A stretch of DNA of 64,000 bases, taken from contig JANPIN010000100.1 of NCBI GenBank assembly GCA_031425035.1, positions 3,167-67,166 of the forward strand. Direction: 5' to 3'. This document shows, one piece after another, positions 49,358-58,475 of this stretch. Position numbers and translations under genes: made by a program. Within the stretch, counting starts at the first letter, position 1, and the number at the start of each line of letters is the position of its first letter. Under the pieces are notes generated by a model. The model had not been told where the DNA came from, did not search any database, and saw nothing but the letters and a program-made list of their open reading frames with translations. This stretch comes from M3007 sp031425035. Lineage in GTDB: Bacteria; Bacteroidota; Bacteroidia; Chitinophagales; Saprospiraceae.

Positions 49358-51664
49358 TTAAAAACGGTGATCAAGCCGAACGGTGAAACTACGGGGCGCA
49401 CCCAGTAAGGCTGGTCGCTCCGAGTACTCCTCATTCAGCAAATTATTACATAACAAACTCACTTTCAAAGATTTGACCAATTGGTAGGCTAGCCGTACAT
49501 CGACCACGGAAAATCCTCGGTCATTATGAATACGGAAGTTATGCACGCCGGGCAGCCCATATTCAAACACGTTGTCGATGTTTTTCATGTGGCTGTTATA
49601 ATTCAGGGCAGCACCCACCGTCAGCTTGCTCCAGGCGTATTCCGCATCGAACTTCACCTGGTGCTGGTAGCGGTATTTCAAAATATTTTTGCTGGAGTCG
49701 GAGGACGTTTCTTTTTCCTGAAGGCCGAAATTCGCATATTTAGGCACGAAATACGTGTAACCAGTCAGTAAACTAAGCGTTCCATTGCCCACCTGGCCCG
49801 TCCCCGCTATGGACATTTCCACGCCGGAAACGCGGGTAACGCCCACATTTTTCGATTTAAAGTAGGCCCGCGGCTGAAAATTAATAAAGGTGACGCGGTC
49901 GAGCACAAATTCCATCATGTTCGTATATTCGGACATGAAGCCGGTCACATCGACATAGCCCTGCCAGCCACCCAGCCGTAATCCCTGTTTAATACCCAGC
50001 TCGGAGGTCCAGCCAGTTTCTGATACAAGGTTCGGGTTGGGTTCCACCGTGTTGCCGGTACTAAAATCAGTATTAATAAATTTCTCGGCGATGGTTGGAT
50101 AGCGGTAACCCTGGCCCCAGGAACTACGTATATAAGTTGCCTTGCCCAGCTGGTAGTTCGCGCCAATGCGGTAAACCGGTTTAGCCTCTTTGGTCAGACC
50201 ATTCGGAATAGTATCGACCTCGGTCGCGGATATCTGGATAAATTCCGGGCTGCTTAAGCGGTTTTGTTCATATCGGGCGCCACCGGACAGGTTGAGCCGG
50301 CCGATTTTATAATCCAGCTGTAAATAGCCGGCTAAGTTGCGCGTGCTGTAATTGGCATTGTTGTACAGGTCGGCTTTGACCGTTGTATAGGTTCCCACGA
50401 CCCCGGCCGTCGTGACCAGCCCAATATGCGTCATCTGCCGCTGGAATTGGTATTCGCCATAGGTCATACGGCTGTCGTTGCTCTGATTGCCGGTGTTTTT
50501 ATTATGCACGGAATAATAACGGCTCAGCAGTTTATGCCGGTTACCGTTCCGGTCGAAGTACTGGACAGAGGGGTCGATGCTGTAACGCAGCCGCCCAAGG
50601 GATTTGGACGCTGCATTTGGTCCACCCTGGTAAGCGCCGGTCGTATCGTTGGCCCACAGAAAAAAACTGCCGCTGCGACCCAGGTTGAAATTGGTATTCA
50701 AGCCGATGCTGAGGCGGTCATTTACGCGGTAGCGGAAATTGGGCGTCACCCGGGCATATCGCGTGTAGGTGTCCTTGTTATAACTGTCGCGATACAGGCC
50801 GTAGGCGCCGACCACCATATCCAGTTTGCCGGCCTTGCGCCGATGTACGAAACTAAGACCGGTTTCCAGGGGCTGCTGTACGCCCGAGGTATCGTTGCCC
50901 CACCATTTCTTGCGTTCGTCCTGCGGGTCGGTCCAGGCGCGGCCGAAAACGGCGATCTCGGTTTCTGGTTTGTCTTTGGCAAAACCCGTGCGCACGTTGA
51001 TAATACCGTTCATGGCCGAGGAACCGTAGAGCGCGGAGGCAGCGCCTTTCAGCACCTCGATCTGACTGATATTCTCGACTGGGATATCGTTCCAGTTGGG
51101 AAAACCGGCGTCTACCTGCAGGATAGGAATATCATCGACCAGCAGCAGCACCCGCGTGCCGGCGCCATAGGAAAAACCGGCCCCGCCCCGGATACTGGCT
51201 TGCCCGTCCACGACGCTTATGCCCGGAACTTTGGTTAAAATATTATCGATCGAGGTGGTGTTGGTGTTGGCCAGCAGCCGTGGTTTGAGCACTTCCAGGC
51301 TGACCGTGACTTCGCCCAGCGGTTTTTCAAATTTACCGGAGGTGACCGTAGCCGTTTGCAGCAGGTTGTCGCTGTCGCTGAGGGGAACGTTCAATTCCAG
51401 GTTTTGTCCGGCGGACAGGCGCACCGTGCGGGTTTGCAGCGCATAACCCACAAAATCGAAGGTTATTTCATAATTGCCGGGCGCCAGTTCGAGACTGTAT
51501 TGCCCATTTGCGTCGGTCGCCGCGCCGCTCGTGCCGGTTTTCACCGTAACGCCGATCAGCGTTTCCTGGGTGTTTTGATCCGTGACGATGCCGGTCAGGG
51601 TGGCATTTTGGGCAAGCAGCAATTGAAAGAAAGGGATAAAGAGGAGGGTAAGGTTTGTACGCAT
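49358..51664 (-). CDS. TonB-dependent outer membrane receptor
   Basis: 768 residues. Signal peptide, then a carboxypeptidase-regulatory-like domain ('TLTGIVTDQNTQETLIGVTV', about 20-105), a plug ('TSIDNILTKVPGISVVDGQA' with SIRGGAGFSYGAGTR and 'GAASALYGSSAMNGIINVRT'), and a 22-strand barrel whose last strand ends 'RSFTVRLDHRF'. It imports a ligand across the outer membrane using TonB energy. It is not a SusC type (no SusD follows); shape fits siderophore, vitamin B12 or metal uptake, not resolvable here. Confidence 0.93.
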   Translation of the reverse strand: MRTNLTLLFIPFFQLLLAQNATLTGIVTDQNTQETLIGVTVKTGTSGAATDANGQYSLELAPGNYEITFDFVGYALQTRTVRLSAGQNLELNVPLSDSDNLLQTATVTSGKFEKPLGEVTVSLEVLKPRLLANTNTTSIDNILTKVPGISVVDGQASIRGGAGFSYGAGTRVLLLVDDIPILQVDAGFPNWNDIPVENISQIEVLKGAASALYGSSAMNGIINVRTGFAKDKPETEIAVFGRAWTDPQDERKKWWGNDTSGVQQPLETGLSFVHRRKAGKLDMVVGAYGLYRDSYNKDTYTRYARVTPNFRYRVNDRLSIGLNTNFNLGRSGSFFLWANDTTGAYQGGPNAASKSLGRLRYSIDPSVQYFDRNGNRHKLLSRYYSVHNKNTGNQSNDSRMTYGEYQFQRQMTHIGLVTTAGVVGTYTTVKADLYNNANYSTRNLAGYLQLDYKIGRLNLSGGARYEQNRLSSPEFIQISATEVDTIPNGLTKEAKPVYRIGANYQLGKATYIRSSWGQGYRYPTIAEKFINTDFSTGNTVEPNPNLVSETGWTSELGIKQGLRLGGWQGYVDVTGFMSEYTNMMEFVLDRVTFINFQPRAYFKSKNVGVTRVSGVEMSIAGTGQVGNGTLSLLTGYTYFVPKYANFGLQEKETSSDSSKNILKYRYQHQVKFDAEYAWSKLTVGAALNYNSHMKNIDNVFEYGLPGVHNFRIHNDRGFSVVDVRLAYQLVKSLKVSLLCNNLLNEEYSERPALLGAPRSFTVRLDHRF

Positions 51665-51742
51665 CGGTTAAGTGTCGGATAAAATTTTGATTGGAAATGG
51701 TGTAAAAGTAAAGATTTTTACCGCTGTACCAATACTCCTTAC

Positions 51743-52219
51743 ATGAAGCCTGCGCTGCTCTTACTTTCCTTTTTACTGGGCTTTTCCGCCTGTATTTCCA
51801 CTTCCAAAACCATGCAAAATATGGATGTTTATGCCCTTCGCCTGCGCCCCGGTCAGGATTTAAAAAAAGAACTGGATGCCTTCGCTAGGGAACATCACCT
51901 GCAGGCCGGCTTCATTATGACCTGTGTGGGCAGTGTGCGTCAGGTTGCCATCCGGCCTGCCGATCAGCAAGTGCCCCTCACGCGCCATCAGAAATTCGAG
52001 ATTGTTTCGCTGGTCGGCACCCTTTCGCCGGATGGCTCGCACCTGCATATTTCCTTGTCGGATAGCACGGGAACTACGATTGGCGGCCACCTTTTGGAAG
52101 GCAATGAGATTTATACGACCGCCGAAATTGTGATCGGGGAAGCCCGGAACCTGCAATTTCACCGGAAAATAGACGCCGAAACGACGTATAAGGAATTGAC
52201 CGTAGAAAAACGGGAATGA
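51743..52219 (+). CDS. PPC/DUF296-domain lipoprotein
   Basis: 158 residues. 'LGFSACIST' is a lipobox (Cys17), so the protein is exported. The rest is a PPC (DUF296) domain: 'VYALRLRPGQDLKKELDAFA', 'HHLQAGFIMTCVGSVRQVAI', 'FEIVSLVGTLSPDGSHLHIS' and 'IGGHLLEGNEIYTTAEIVI'. In plants and some bacteria this trimeric fold is linked to AT-hooks or is cytoplasmic; here it has a lipoprotein signal instead. His and Cys positions could bind metal. Function unknown. Confidence 0.82.
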   Translation: MKPALLLLSFLLGFSACISTSKTMQNMDVYALRLRPGQDLKKELDAFAREHHLQAGFIMTCVGSVRQVAIRPADQQVPLTRHQKFEIVSLVGTLSPDGSHLHISLSDSTGTTIGGHLLEGNEIYTTAEIVIGEARNLQFHRKIDAETTYKELTVEKRE

Positions 52220-52223
52220 AGAC

Positions 52224-52550
52224 TTATTCGCCTACTGGCGCCAACTGTACCTCCAGGCCATCCATGTCCTCCCGAATGCGTAACTGACAGCCCAGGCGAC
52301 TGGTATGCGTCACGAAAAAAGCGGAGTCCAGCATTGCCAGCTCGTCGTCGGAAGGATCCGACAGCAGATGCTGACTACGCACATACACGTGGCAGGAAGC
52401 GCAGAGGGCCATGCCGCCGCAGGTGCCTTCTACCGGAAGTTCGTAGCCCTTACATAACTCCATGACACTCATGCCCATATCGGTCGGCGCATCCAACGAA
52501 TGGGCAACTCCTTCCCGATCGACAACGGTAATTTGGATCGTGTTCTTCAT
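52224..52550 (-). CDS. [2Fe-2S] ferredoxin, adrenodoxin-like
   Basis: 108 residues. 'GYELPVEGTCGGMALCASCH' with a later Cys in 'SRLGCQLRI' gives the C-x5-C-x2-C...C pattern of adrenodoxin/ISC-type ferredoxins. It overlaps the ferredoxin reductase gene by ATGA (52547-52550), so the pair is a likely electron-transfer couple. Confidence 0.92.
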   Translation of the reverse strand: MKNTIQITVVDREGVAHSLDAPTDMGMSVMELCKGYELPVEGTCGGMALCASCHVYVRSQHLLSDPSDDELAMLDSAFFVTHTSRLGCQLRIREDMDGLEVQLAPVGE

Positions 52551-53578
52551 ACGGGCTGTAAATCGGGGGCCAGACCCTCGATGCCAGTGACGGTCGTGTA
52601 TTTGAAAGAAAGTTTTTGATCCGGATGCACGATCTTGAAAGCGGACTGGCAGGCCATAGTCGCTTCGTGGAAACCGCAGAGGATGAGCTTGAGTTTACCC
52701 GGGTACGTATTGATGTCGCCGATGGCAAAAATGCCGGCTAAATTGGTGGAATAATCGAAAGTGTTGACCTCAATAGCATTTTTATCAATCCCCAGTCCCC
52801 AGTCGGCCAGGGGGCCGAGTTTGGGCGTAAGCCCGAATAAAGGCACGAAATGATCGGCTGCCAGCACGAATTCGCCCTCGGTATCGTGTTGCACCTGTAC
52901 ACCTGTTAACTGTCCATTGCCTTGCAAACCGATCACCTGGGAGTTAGTAACCAGTTTGATCTTACCAGTCTGGGCCAGGTGCTGCACTTTTTCCACCGAA
53001 TCCAGCGCGCCGCGAAACTCCGTGCGGCGGTGAATAAGGGTCAGTTCGCTGGCAATATCGGCCAGGTAAATGGTCCAGTCGAGCGCGGAATCGCCGCCGC
53101 CGGCAATGACCACGCGTTTGCCCTGGTAGTTTTCCGGACTACGCACAAAATAGTCGACCCCGTGGTCTTCAAATTGCGCAATGTTACTGATGGGCGGTTT
53201 ACGGGGCTCGAAACTGCCCAGTCCGCCGGCAATAAAAATCACCGGCGCCAGGAATTCCTCGCCACGTTGGCTGATGACCCGCCAGCGGCCATCGGCCGTA
53301 CGTTCCAGACTTTCGGCGCGTTCGCCCAGGGAGAAACCGGGGTTAAACGGGGCAATCTGGCGCAGCAGATTTTGCACCAGATCGCCGGCCAGCACCGATG
53401 GATAACCGGGAATATCGTAAATGGGTTTCTTCGGGTAAATTTCCGTCAACTGTCCGCCCGCCTGGGGTAGTACGTCCAGTATATGGCAGCGTAATTTCAG
53501 TAATCCTGCTTCAAAAACGGCGAACAACCCAACCGGGCCGGCGCCAATAATGAGAATATCCGTTTCCGTCGTTTTCAC
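52547..53578 (-). CDS. Ferredoxin/flavodoxin-NADP+ reductase, thioredoxin-reductase-like
   Basis: 343 residues, starting at GTG 53578 directly after the previous stop. 'DILIIGAGPVGLFAVFEAGL' (FAD), 'VVIAGGGDSALDWTIYLADI' (NADPH) and 'GIFAIGDINTYPGKLKLILC' (FAD) with 'GFHEATMACQSAF' fit TrxR-like FNR. The CxxC disulfide of thioredoxin reductase is absent, so it reduces ferredoxin. Overlap with the ferredoxin supports this. Confidence 0.93.
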   Translation of the reverse strand: MKTTETDILIIGAGPVGLFAVFEAGLLKLRCHILDVLPQAGGQLTEIYPKKPIYDIPGYPSVLAGDLVQNLLRQIAPFNPGFSLGERAESLERTADGRWRVISQRGEEFLAPVIFIAGGLGSFEPRKPPISNIAQFEDHGVDYFVRSPENYQGKRVVIAGGGDSALDWTIYLADIASELTLIHRRTEFRGALDSVEKVQHLAQTGKIKLVTNSQVIGLQGNGQLTGVQVQHDTEGEFVLAADHFVPLFGLTPKLGPLADWGLGIDKNAIEVNTFDYSTNLAGIFAIGDINTYPGKLKLILCGFHEATMACQSAFKIVHPDQKLSFKYTTVTGIEGLAPDLQPV

Positions 53579-53911
53579 TTATTGCTTGACTATTTGTTTG
53601 ATGCTGAGGTTTCTAACTTTAAAATCCGGAATAAGCCGGTCGTCCGGGCCGAATGTATTGATCACCGTGCTATCCGCCTGTAATTCTCCGCTAAACCGAA
53701 CGGACACCTGGTCCACCTTGAATTCTTCCGGCAGACCCACAGGCATATATCGTACGCCATCTACCTGTAAAATATGTTGGGCACAACCCCGGCCACAGAC
53801 AAAAACCTGGATCTGACCACTTTGGTTTTCAAATTGAGTAGCTTTTTCCGGCAGGGTTTGTCGTTGGGCACAGCCGGCCAGCAGGAGTAGCAACAAGAAT
53901 GATTTGTGCAT
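53579..53911 (-). CDS. Small lipoprotein, unrecognised
   Basis: 110 residues from ATG 53911. 'LLLLLLAGCAQRQ' is a lipobox (Cys14). Mature part: 'FENQSGQIQVFVCGRGCAQH', 'ILQVDGVRYMPVGLPEEFKV', 'STVINTFGPDDRLIPDFKV'. Two Cys in 'CGRGC' are close. Ends adjacent to the GTG start of the FNR gene and begins 7 bases after the enoyl-CoA hydratase stop. Function unknown. Confidence 0.7.
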   Translation of the reverse strand: MHKSFLLLLLLAGCAQRQTLPEKATQFENQSGQIQVFVCGRGCAQHILQVDGVRYMPVGLPEEFKVDQVSVRFSGELQADSTVINTFGPDDRLIPDFKVRNLSIKQIVKQ

Positions 53912-53918
53912 GAGCGGG

Positions 53919-54701
53919 TTATTTTCCTTGAAAATTAGCTTTTCTTTTTTCCACAAACGCGCTGGCGCCTTCCCGGAAATCTTCGGTCGAACAGCATTCG
54001 CCAAACGCATCGATCTCCTTCCAAAATCCGTCCACGTTTTCTTCGAAGTGTGCATTGACACATTCAATGACTTTAGCGATGGCAACAGGTGCTTTGGCGG
54101 CAATTTTTTCGATCAGTTCTTTGGCCTTGGCCACTTCTTCGCCGGCCGGTACCACGTAATTTACCAGCCCCAGCCGGTAAGCTTCCGCCGCGTCGATCAT
54201 ATCGGCGGTCATCATCAACTCCAGCGCTTTGGTTTTACCAATGTACTGGATCAGCCGCTGGGTGCCGCCATAACCGGGAATAATACCCAGATTAACCTCC
54301 GGCTGCCCGAATTTGGCCCGTTCGCCCGCTACGCGCAGGTGGCAGGCCATGGATAATTCGCAGCCGGCACCCAAAGCGAAACCGTTCACGGCCGCTACTA
54401 CCGGTCGGTGAAACTGCTCGATATGCAGAAAAACATCCTGTCCGCGTTTGGCGAACTGCATGCCTTCCGTGGCGCTCAGGCCGCTGAATTCCGTAATGTC
54501 AGCGCCGGCAACAAAGGCTTTTTCGCCGGCACCGGTCAGGACCACGCCTTTCAACCCGGTTATTTCATCGGCGGCTTCGCCAAAAAAATGCTGCAGTTCC
54601 AGCATGGTCTGGCTGTTCAGCGCATTGAGGGCTTTCTCCCGGCTGATCGTTACGACGGCTATACCATCGGACACCAGCACCTGTAAGTTTTCGTAAATCA
54701 T
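53919..54701 (-). CDS. Enoyl-CoA hydratase/isomerase family protein
   Basis: 260 residues from ATG 54701; the longer frame upstream lies over a terminator hairpin. 'VVTISREKALNALNSQ', 'TGAGEKAFVAGADITEFSGL', 'AVNGFALGAGCELSMACHLR' and 'NLGIIPGYGGTQRLIQYIGK' carry the oxyanion-hole and both catalytic Glu positions of crotonase-type hydratases. It hydrates 2-enoyl-CoA in fatty acid oxidation or synthesis. First gene of a leftward set with a lipoprotein, FNR and ferredoxin. Confidence 0.92.
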   Translation of the reverse strand: MIYENLQVLVSDGIAVVTISREKALNALNSQTMLELQHFFGEAADEITGLKGVVLTGAGEKAFVAGADITEFSGLSATEGMQFAKRGQDVFLHIEQFHRPVVAAVNGFALGAGCELSMACHLRVAGERAKFGQPEVNLGIIPGYGGTQRLIQYIGKTKALELMMTADMIDAAEAYRLGLVNYVVPAGEEVAKAKELIEKIAAKAPVAIAKVIECVNAHFEENVDGFWKEIDAFGECCSTEDFREGASAFVEKRKANFQGK

Positions 54702-54732
54702 AGTGAATATCGCTCGGGCTTTGTGAAAGCCG

Positions 54733-54740
54733 CAAAAGTA
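54733..54740 (-). promoter_or_regulatory. -7 box upstream of the enoyl-CoA hydratase (TACTTTTG)
   Basis: On the minus strand TACTTTTG at 54740-54733 lies 32 bases before ATG 54701, directly after the terminator of the FKBP gene. No good -33. Confidence 0.5.
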
Positions 54741-54755
54741 ATGTTCATGAAAAAT

Positions 54756-54805
54756 CGTCTGGTTAACAACCATCACCATGAAAAGTGACGGTTGTTAACC
54801 AGACG
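54756..54805 (-). terminator. Terminator of the FKBP gene
   Basis: Perfect 16-bp inverted repeat CGTCTGGTTAACAACC (54756-54771) and GGTTGTTAACCAGACG (54790-54805) with an 18-base loop, then A-rich sequence that reads as T on the minus strand. It lies 15 bases after the FKBP stop and before the promoter of the next gene. Confidence 0.8.
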
Positions 54806-54819
54806 TAGTGGATGTCGAA

Positions 54820-55227
54820 TTACCCGATTCCCAGCAGTTCCACTTCAAAGATCAGGGTACTGTTGGGTCCAATTTCCGGGCTCACCCGACGGTCGCCGTA
54901 GGCCAGGTTCGGCGGGATGAACAGGCGCCATTTGCTGCCCACCGGCATCAGTTGCAGCGCTTCGGTCCAGCCGGCAATGACGCGGTTGAGTGGAAAAGAA
55001 GCGGGCTGACCACGTTGCACGGAACTGTCAAAGACTTTTCCTGCAATCGTCGTGCCGTGGTAGTGGCAGCGTACCGTGTCTTTGGCGGAAGGCTGGGGGC
55101 CGTCGCCCATCGTCATGACTTCATACTGAATACCGCTGGGCAGCGCAACTACGCCTTCCCGCTGGGCATTTTCGGTCAGGAATTTTTTGCCGGCTTCCAG
55201 GTTATCACTGGCTGTGTTGTCGAACAT
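54820..55227 (-). CDS. FKBP-type peptidyl-prolyl cis-trans isomerase
   Basis: 135 residues, no signal peptide. 'AQREGVVALPSGIQYEVMTM' N-terminal part, then 'DTVRCHYHGTTIAGKVFDSS', 'FPLNRVIAGWTEALQLMPVG' and 'FIPPNLAYGDRRVSPEIGPN' (with 'LIFEVELLGI') is a complete FKBP domain. It speeds proline isomerisation in folding proteins in the cytoplasm. Starts 39 bases after the PlsB-like stop. Confidence 0.93.
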   Translation of the reverse strand: MFDNTASDNLEAGKKFLTENAQREGVVALPSGIQYEVMTMGDGPQPSAKDTVRCHYHGTTIAGKVFDSSVQRGQPASFPLNRVIAGWTEALQLMPVGSKWRLFIPPNLAYGDRRVSPEIGPNSTLIFEVELLGIG

Positions 55228-55266
55228 GGTAATGTGTTTTTGATGAATGGTTGGGAAGTATAGGTT

Positions 55267-57054
55267 TTAATCCACTTTCAGGACTTCAATTTCTTCGGCG
55301 CGCCAGTGGACGGACTGGTCGAGGTGGTAACTGTCCAGGCGGTTGTGGTAGAAGTACAGCACGCGGAAGTTGGCCGATACGATGTCGTGGTTGACGTCGA
55401 ACTGCAGGGGTTTTTCGCTGTGAAATACGCCCAGGTTTTTGACCCCTTCACGGACCACATCATCGGCGGTACGGTGTATTTCGGCGGCGAGGCGGATCTT
55501 GCCGGCCTGCTCCATTTTGAAAAGGCGGGCCTGCATTTGTTCCACTACGTCTTCCACGGCGCGGAAGGGGAAGCGGTAATCATCGGGCGGCAGGCGCAGA
55601 ATACCGAACAGGTCAAGTTTTGGATTTTCATGGACCAGCATTTCAAAAACGGCATAAGCGACCAGATGGCTGCTGAGTACCACGTTTTCGACGTGATAGC
55701 GCTCCACAATGCGGTCAGCCAGCAGTTTTGTGTATTCTTCTTCGCGTTGCCGGTCTTCGTTTATTTCGTTTTTACCGGTGAAATAATCGCGAATATCCAG
55801 TTCGTTGCCGAATTTATCGAAGCTGCGGCCCTGGTCGTCCACAAAATTACCCAGCACGTCGAGCGGGCGACCAATACTTAGCGTGGTGTCGCTGGTGGTG
55901 GACAAGAACTGCCAGATAAAGCGCAGCCAGCTGCGGATGCTTTTGCTCTCGTCCTTGAGTCGGATATAGTTCTCTTTACCGGTGTAGCGTAAATGCTGCT
56001 CGATCAGGAAGGGCGCTTCCAGTACGAAATTATAACAGATCACCATGGGCACGATGAACACCTTTTTGGGTTTTCCAGCCTGGTTTAAGGCGCGCTGGGC
56101 TTCCACGGCCGTACCCAAAAGGCCCATTTTGAGGTCATTTTCGAGGGCGCCAGAGCGGGAACGCGTGCCACCCGGAAAGAAAAGGCTGTTCACACCGCGC
56201 TGAATGCTTAGGTTGCTCATTGTTTTCAGCGTCTCCAGGTAAATCGCGTTTTTCTTGCGCCGGTCCACCCGGTAAGCGCCCAAGCGGTTCATGAAATAGG
56301 CCGCCGGACCGAAATTGTACAGGTTTAACCCCGCCCCATAACTAAAAGACGGCAGGCCCATGATCTGGTCCATGGCGTAACCGACGAGGATGGAATCGAG
56401 GTTGCTGCTATGCGTCGGTACTACGATCACCGTACCGTGTTGCATCAGCGAGCGCATAGTATCTACTTCGCCGACCACGTTAAAGCGCTCGTAGAGGTGA
56501 CGGCGGCCCCGCCAGATGGCGCGAATACTTTTGCCAACGGCGGCGTTGAAAATGCGGTTGAAAAAGGCGGTCAGAAAACGCTGGGCGAAATGAAAAGTCG
56601 AGACCTGAAAAGTTCCGACAATCTCTTCCGAGTAGCGGTGAATGATTTTCTGTAAAATGTCTTCGGCGGCAGCTTTGGCCTCCGGGCTATGACGATCCAG
56701 GGATTTCTGGATGAGTTTCTTGCTGATCTTGTTCCAGAATTGCCGCTCATTTGGCGGGTCCACTTTCCAGGGATCTTCTTTAATCCGGATACGTTCCTGA
56801 TAAAGGGCTTTGACCAGCACGTCGGGTAGGTCCTTGCGGTGCCGGCTGAGAATGCGCTGGAACGTAAATTCATCGATCTCCCGCAGGAACTCGGTGCGGT
56901 CTTTACTCAACCGATAAATGGGCCAATCTTCGACGCGTTCGATGACCCGCGGGTATATTTTGACTTCTTTTTTCAAGATCGCAAAGTTAAAAAGCCGGTT
57001 TTTTGCGAAGTAGCCGGCTATAAGTCGGTGGTGACGGGACGGTTGCGTAAGCAT
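55267..57054 (-). CDS. plsB: Glycerol-3-phosphate 1-O-acyltransferase-like protein (PlsB/LPLAT family)
   Basis: 595 residues. 'VIVVPTHSSNLDSILVGYAM' has the HxxxxD catalytic motif, 'PAAYFMNRLGAYRVDRRKKN' follows, and 'SLFFPGGTRSRSGALENDLK' the glycerolipid acyltransferase GGxRSRSG motif. Long N- and C-terminal helical parts match the large PlsB-like type. It should put the first acyl chain on glycerol-3-phosphate. The ATG at 57054 overlaps engB by 37 bases; a TTG at 56976 would avoid this and stands by a -7 box. Confidence 0.85.
   Translation of the reverse strand: MLTQPSRHHRLIAGYFAKNRLFNFAILKKEVKIYPRVIERVEDWPIYRLSKDRTEFLREIDEFTFQRILSRHRKDLPDVLVKALYQERIRIKEDPWKVDPPNERQFWNKISKKLIQKSLDRHSPEAKAAAEDILQKIIHRYSEEIVGTFQVSTFHFAQRFLTAFFNRIFNAAVGKSIRAIWRGRRHLYERFNVVGEVDTMRSLMQHGTVIVVPTHSSNLDSILVGYAMDQIMGLPSFSYGAGLNLYNFGPAAYFMNRLGAYRVDRRKKNAIYLETLKTMSNLSIQRGVNSLFFPGGTRSRSGALENDLKMGLLGTAVEAQRALNQAGKPKKVFIVPMVICYNFVLEAPFLIEQHLRYTGKENYIRLKDESKSIRSWLRFIWQFLSTTSDTTLSIGRPLDVLGNFVDDQGRSFDKFGNELDIRDYFTGKNEINEDRQREEEYTKLLADRIVERYHVENVVLSSHLVAYAVFEMLVHENPKLDLFGILRLPPDDYRFPFRAVEDVVEQMQARLFKMEQAGKIRLAAEIHRTADDVVREGVKNLGVFHSEKPLQFDVNHDIVSANFRVLYFYHNRLDSYHLDQSVHWRAEEIEVLKVD
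56982..56989 (-). promoter_or_regulatory. Possible -7 box inside the plsB 5' end (TAACTTTG)
   Basis: On the minus strand TAACTTTG at 56989-56982 would start RNA near 56975, almost exactly at the TTG at 56976. This suits an alternative, nearly leaderless start of the PlsB-like gene. Speculative. Confidence 0.3.
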
Positions 57055-57629
57055 TCGGCAATGTAGCCTAAGATTTCTTCTTTACCAGTTCTACGTTCCG
57101 AAGAACTGATAAAATAGGCCGGAAGCGTCTCCCAGGTTTCGGATAAGGCGGTCATGAACAGATCGATATTCTTTTGCAGGGTCACGCTGCCCAGTTTATC
57201 GGCCTTGGTAAAGACCAGCACAAAAGGAATACCATGCTCACCCAGACCATTAATAAAAGCCAGGTCAATTTTGGAAGGCGGAATATTGGAATCGACGAGT
57301 ACGAAAGCCGATAACATGGCGGTATGGTTCATTAAATAACCATTGATCATACTGGCCAGTTTCTTTTGTTTATCCTTCGACACCTTGGCATAACCGTAGC
57401 CGGGCAGGTCCACCAGGAACCACTTATGGTTGATCAGGAAATAGTTCAGCAACTGGGTTTTGCCGGGCGTGGCCGATACTTTGGCCATGCCTTTGCGGGT
57501 CAGCATGTTGATCAGCGACGATTTGCCGACATTAGAACGTCCGATAAAGGCAAACTCCGGTGTTCCTCCCTTCGGGCAGGCGCTTTCCCGGGGATAACTG
57601 GCAACAAAATCGACGTGATGTACTTCCAT
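57018..57629 (-). CDS. engB: Ribosome biogenesis GTP-binding protein EngB (YihA/YsxC)
   Basis: 203 residues from ATG 57629. 'FAFIGRSNVGKSSLINML' (G1), 'KGMAKVSATPGKTQLLNYFL' (G2), 'FLVDLPGYGYAKVSKDKQK' (G3), 'FVLVFTKADKLG' (G4) and 'SSSERRTG' (G5) are all present. It assists 50S subunit maturation. It overlaps the annotated 5' end of plsB. Confidence 0.95.
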   Translation of the reverse strand: MEVHHVDFVASYPRESACPKGGTPEFAFIGRSNVGKSSLINMLTRKGMAKVSATPGKTQLLNYFLINHKWFLVDLPGYGYAKVSKDKQKKLASMINGYLMNHTAMLSAFVLVDSNIPPSKIDLAFINGLGEHGIPFVLVFTKADKLGSVTLQKNIDLFMTALSETWETLPAYFISSSERRTGKEEILGYIAECLRNRPVTTDL

Positions 57630-57669
57630 AATGTGGTGGTCAGGCGGGATCTGGAATGGTTCGGGCGCG

Positions 57670-57677
57670 CAAAAGTA
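57670..57677 (-). promoter_or_regulatory. -7 box upstream of engB (TACTTTTG)
   Basis: On the minus strand TACTTTTG at 57677-57670 lies 41 bases before ATG 57629; fits TAnnTTTG. It also explains why a longer upstream start of engB is unlikely. Confidence 0.5.
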
Positions 57678-57797
57678 CAATTTTGACGCTAAAAATGCCG
57701 CTTGAAAGCACAGTGACAACGATTTGATTTTTCGCGCGTTTCTTTGCAGGCGCTACTACGCTCTTTCCGTATTTTTTAGAAAACGATTTTATTCCCC

Positions 57798-58475
57798 ATG
57801 CATCCATCTTTCCGGCTGTTTTTATTTTTATTTTTTTGTCTGTTCCTGACAGCCATGCAGGCGCAGGACCCGGTTGTTCCGCCTAGTGATTCCACGTTAT
57901 TTGCGCCCGACAATCCGGCGCTGTCCGGAGATTCCGTGGGTGTAGAGACTAAAACCGGGTTTTTTCGTGGTTTTTTCCAGGACGGTTACCCCAATCCGCG
58001 TAAAGCTGCTTTTATGTCGCTCGCCATTCCGGGCTCCGGTCAGGCCTATAACCGCAGTTGGTGGAAAGTGCCGATCGTATATGCCACGCTGGGCGGACTG
58101 GTCTGGTTGGAAATCAGTAATGTGCGCCAGTACCGGGAGTACCGGGATAATTACCGCCTGCTGGCCGACAATGATCCAAGTACCAACCCGACCGACCCGA
58201 AATATCAGAATGTGGATAAAACCAACCTTAAGTACGTCCGCGATGTTTACCGTAAATACGTCGATCAAAGTTCGCTGGCGCTGGGCCTCGCTTACCTGCT
58301 CACAGCAACCGATGCCTTTGTGGACGCGAATTTGAAAACTTTCGATACCAGTGACGACCTTAGTTTACGTATCCGACCCAGAGCGCAGGCCAGTGGAATT
58401 GGCCCGGTTTTCGGACTGGCGTTAGAGGTGCAACTGGGGAAGCCTTCCAAACCAACAAACCATCCAAACCCATGA
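57798..58475 (+). CDS. DUF5683 domain protein, secreted or membrane
   Basis: 225 residues. Signal peptide ends near 'AMQAQDPVV'. 'NPRKAAFMSLAIPGSGQAYN' with 'RSWWKVPIVYATLGGLVWLE' is the DUF5683 core, two short membrane or amphipathic helices. Residues around 115-150 are charged and may be periplasmic ('VRQYREYRDNYRLLADNDPS'). Function unknown; the family occurs in Bacteroidota. Its stop overlaps the rhomboid start by ATGA. Confidence 0.82.
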   Translation: MHPSFRLFLFLFFCLFLTAMQAQDPVVPPSDSTLFAPDNPALSGDSVGVETKTGFFRGFFQDGYPNPRKAAFMSLAIPGSGQAYNRSWWKVPIVYATLGGLVWLEISNVRQYREYRDNYRLLADNDPSTNPTDPKYQNVDKTNLKYVRDVYRKYVDQSSLALGLAYLLTATDAFVDANLKTFDTSDDLSLRIRPRAQASGIGPVFGLALEVQLGKPSKPTNHPNP

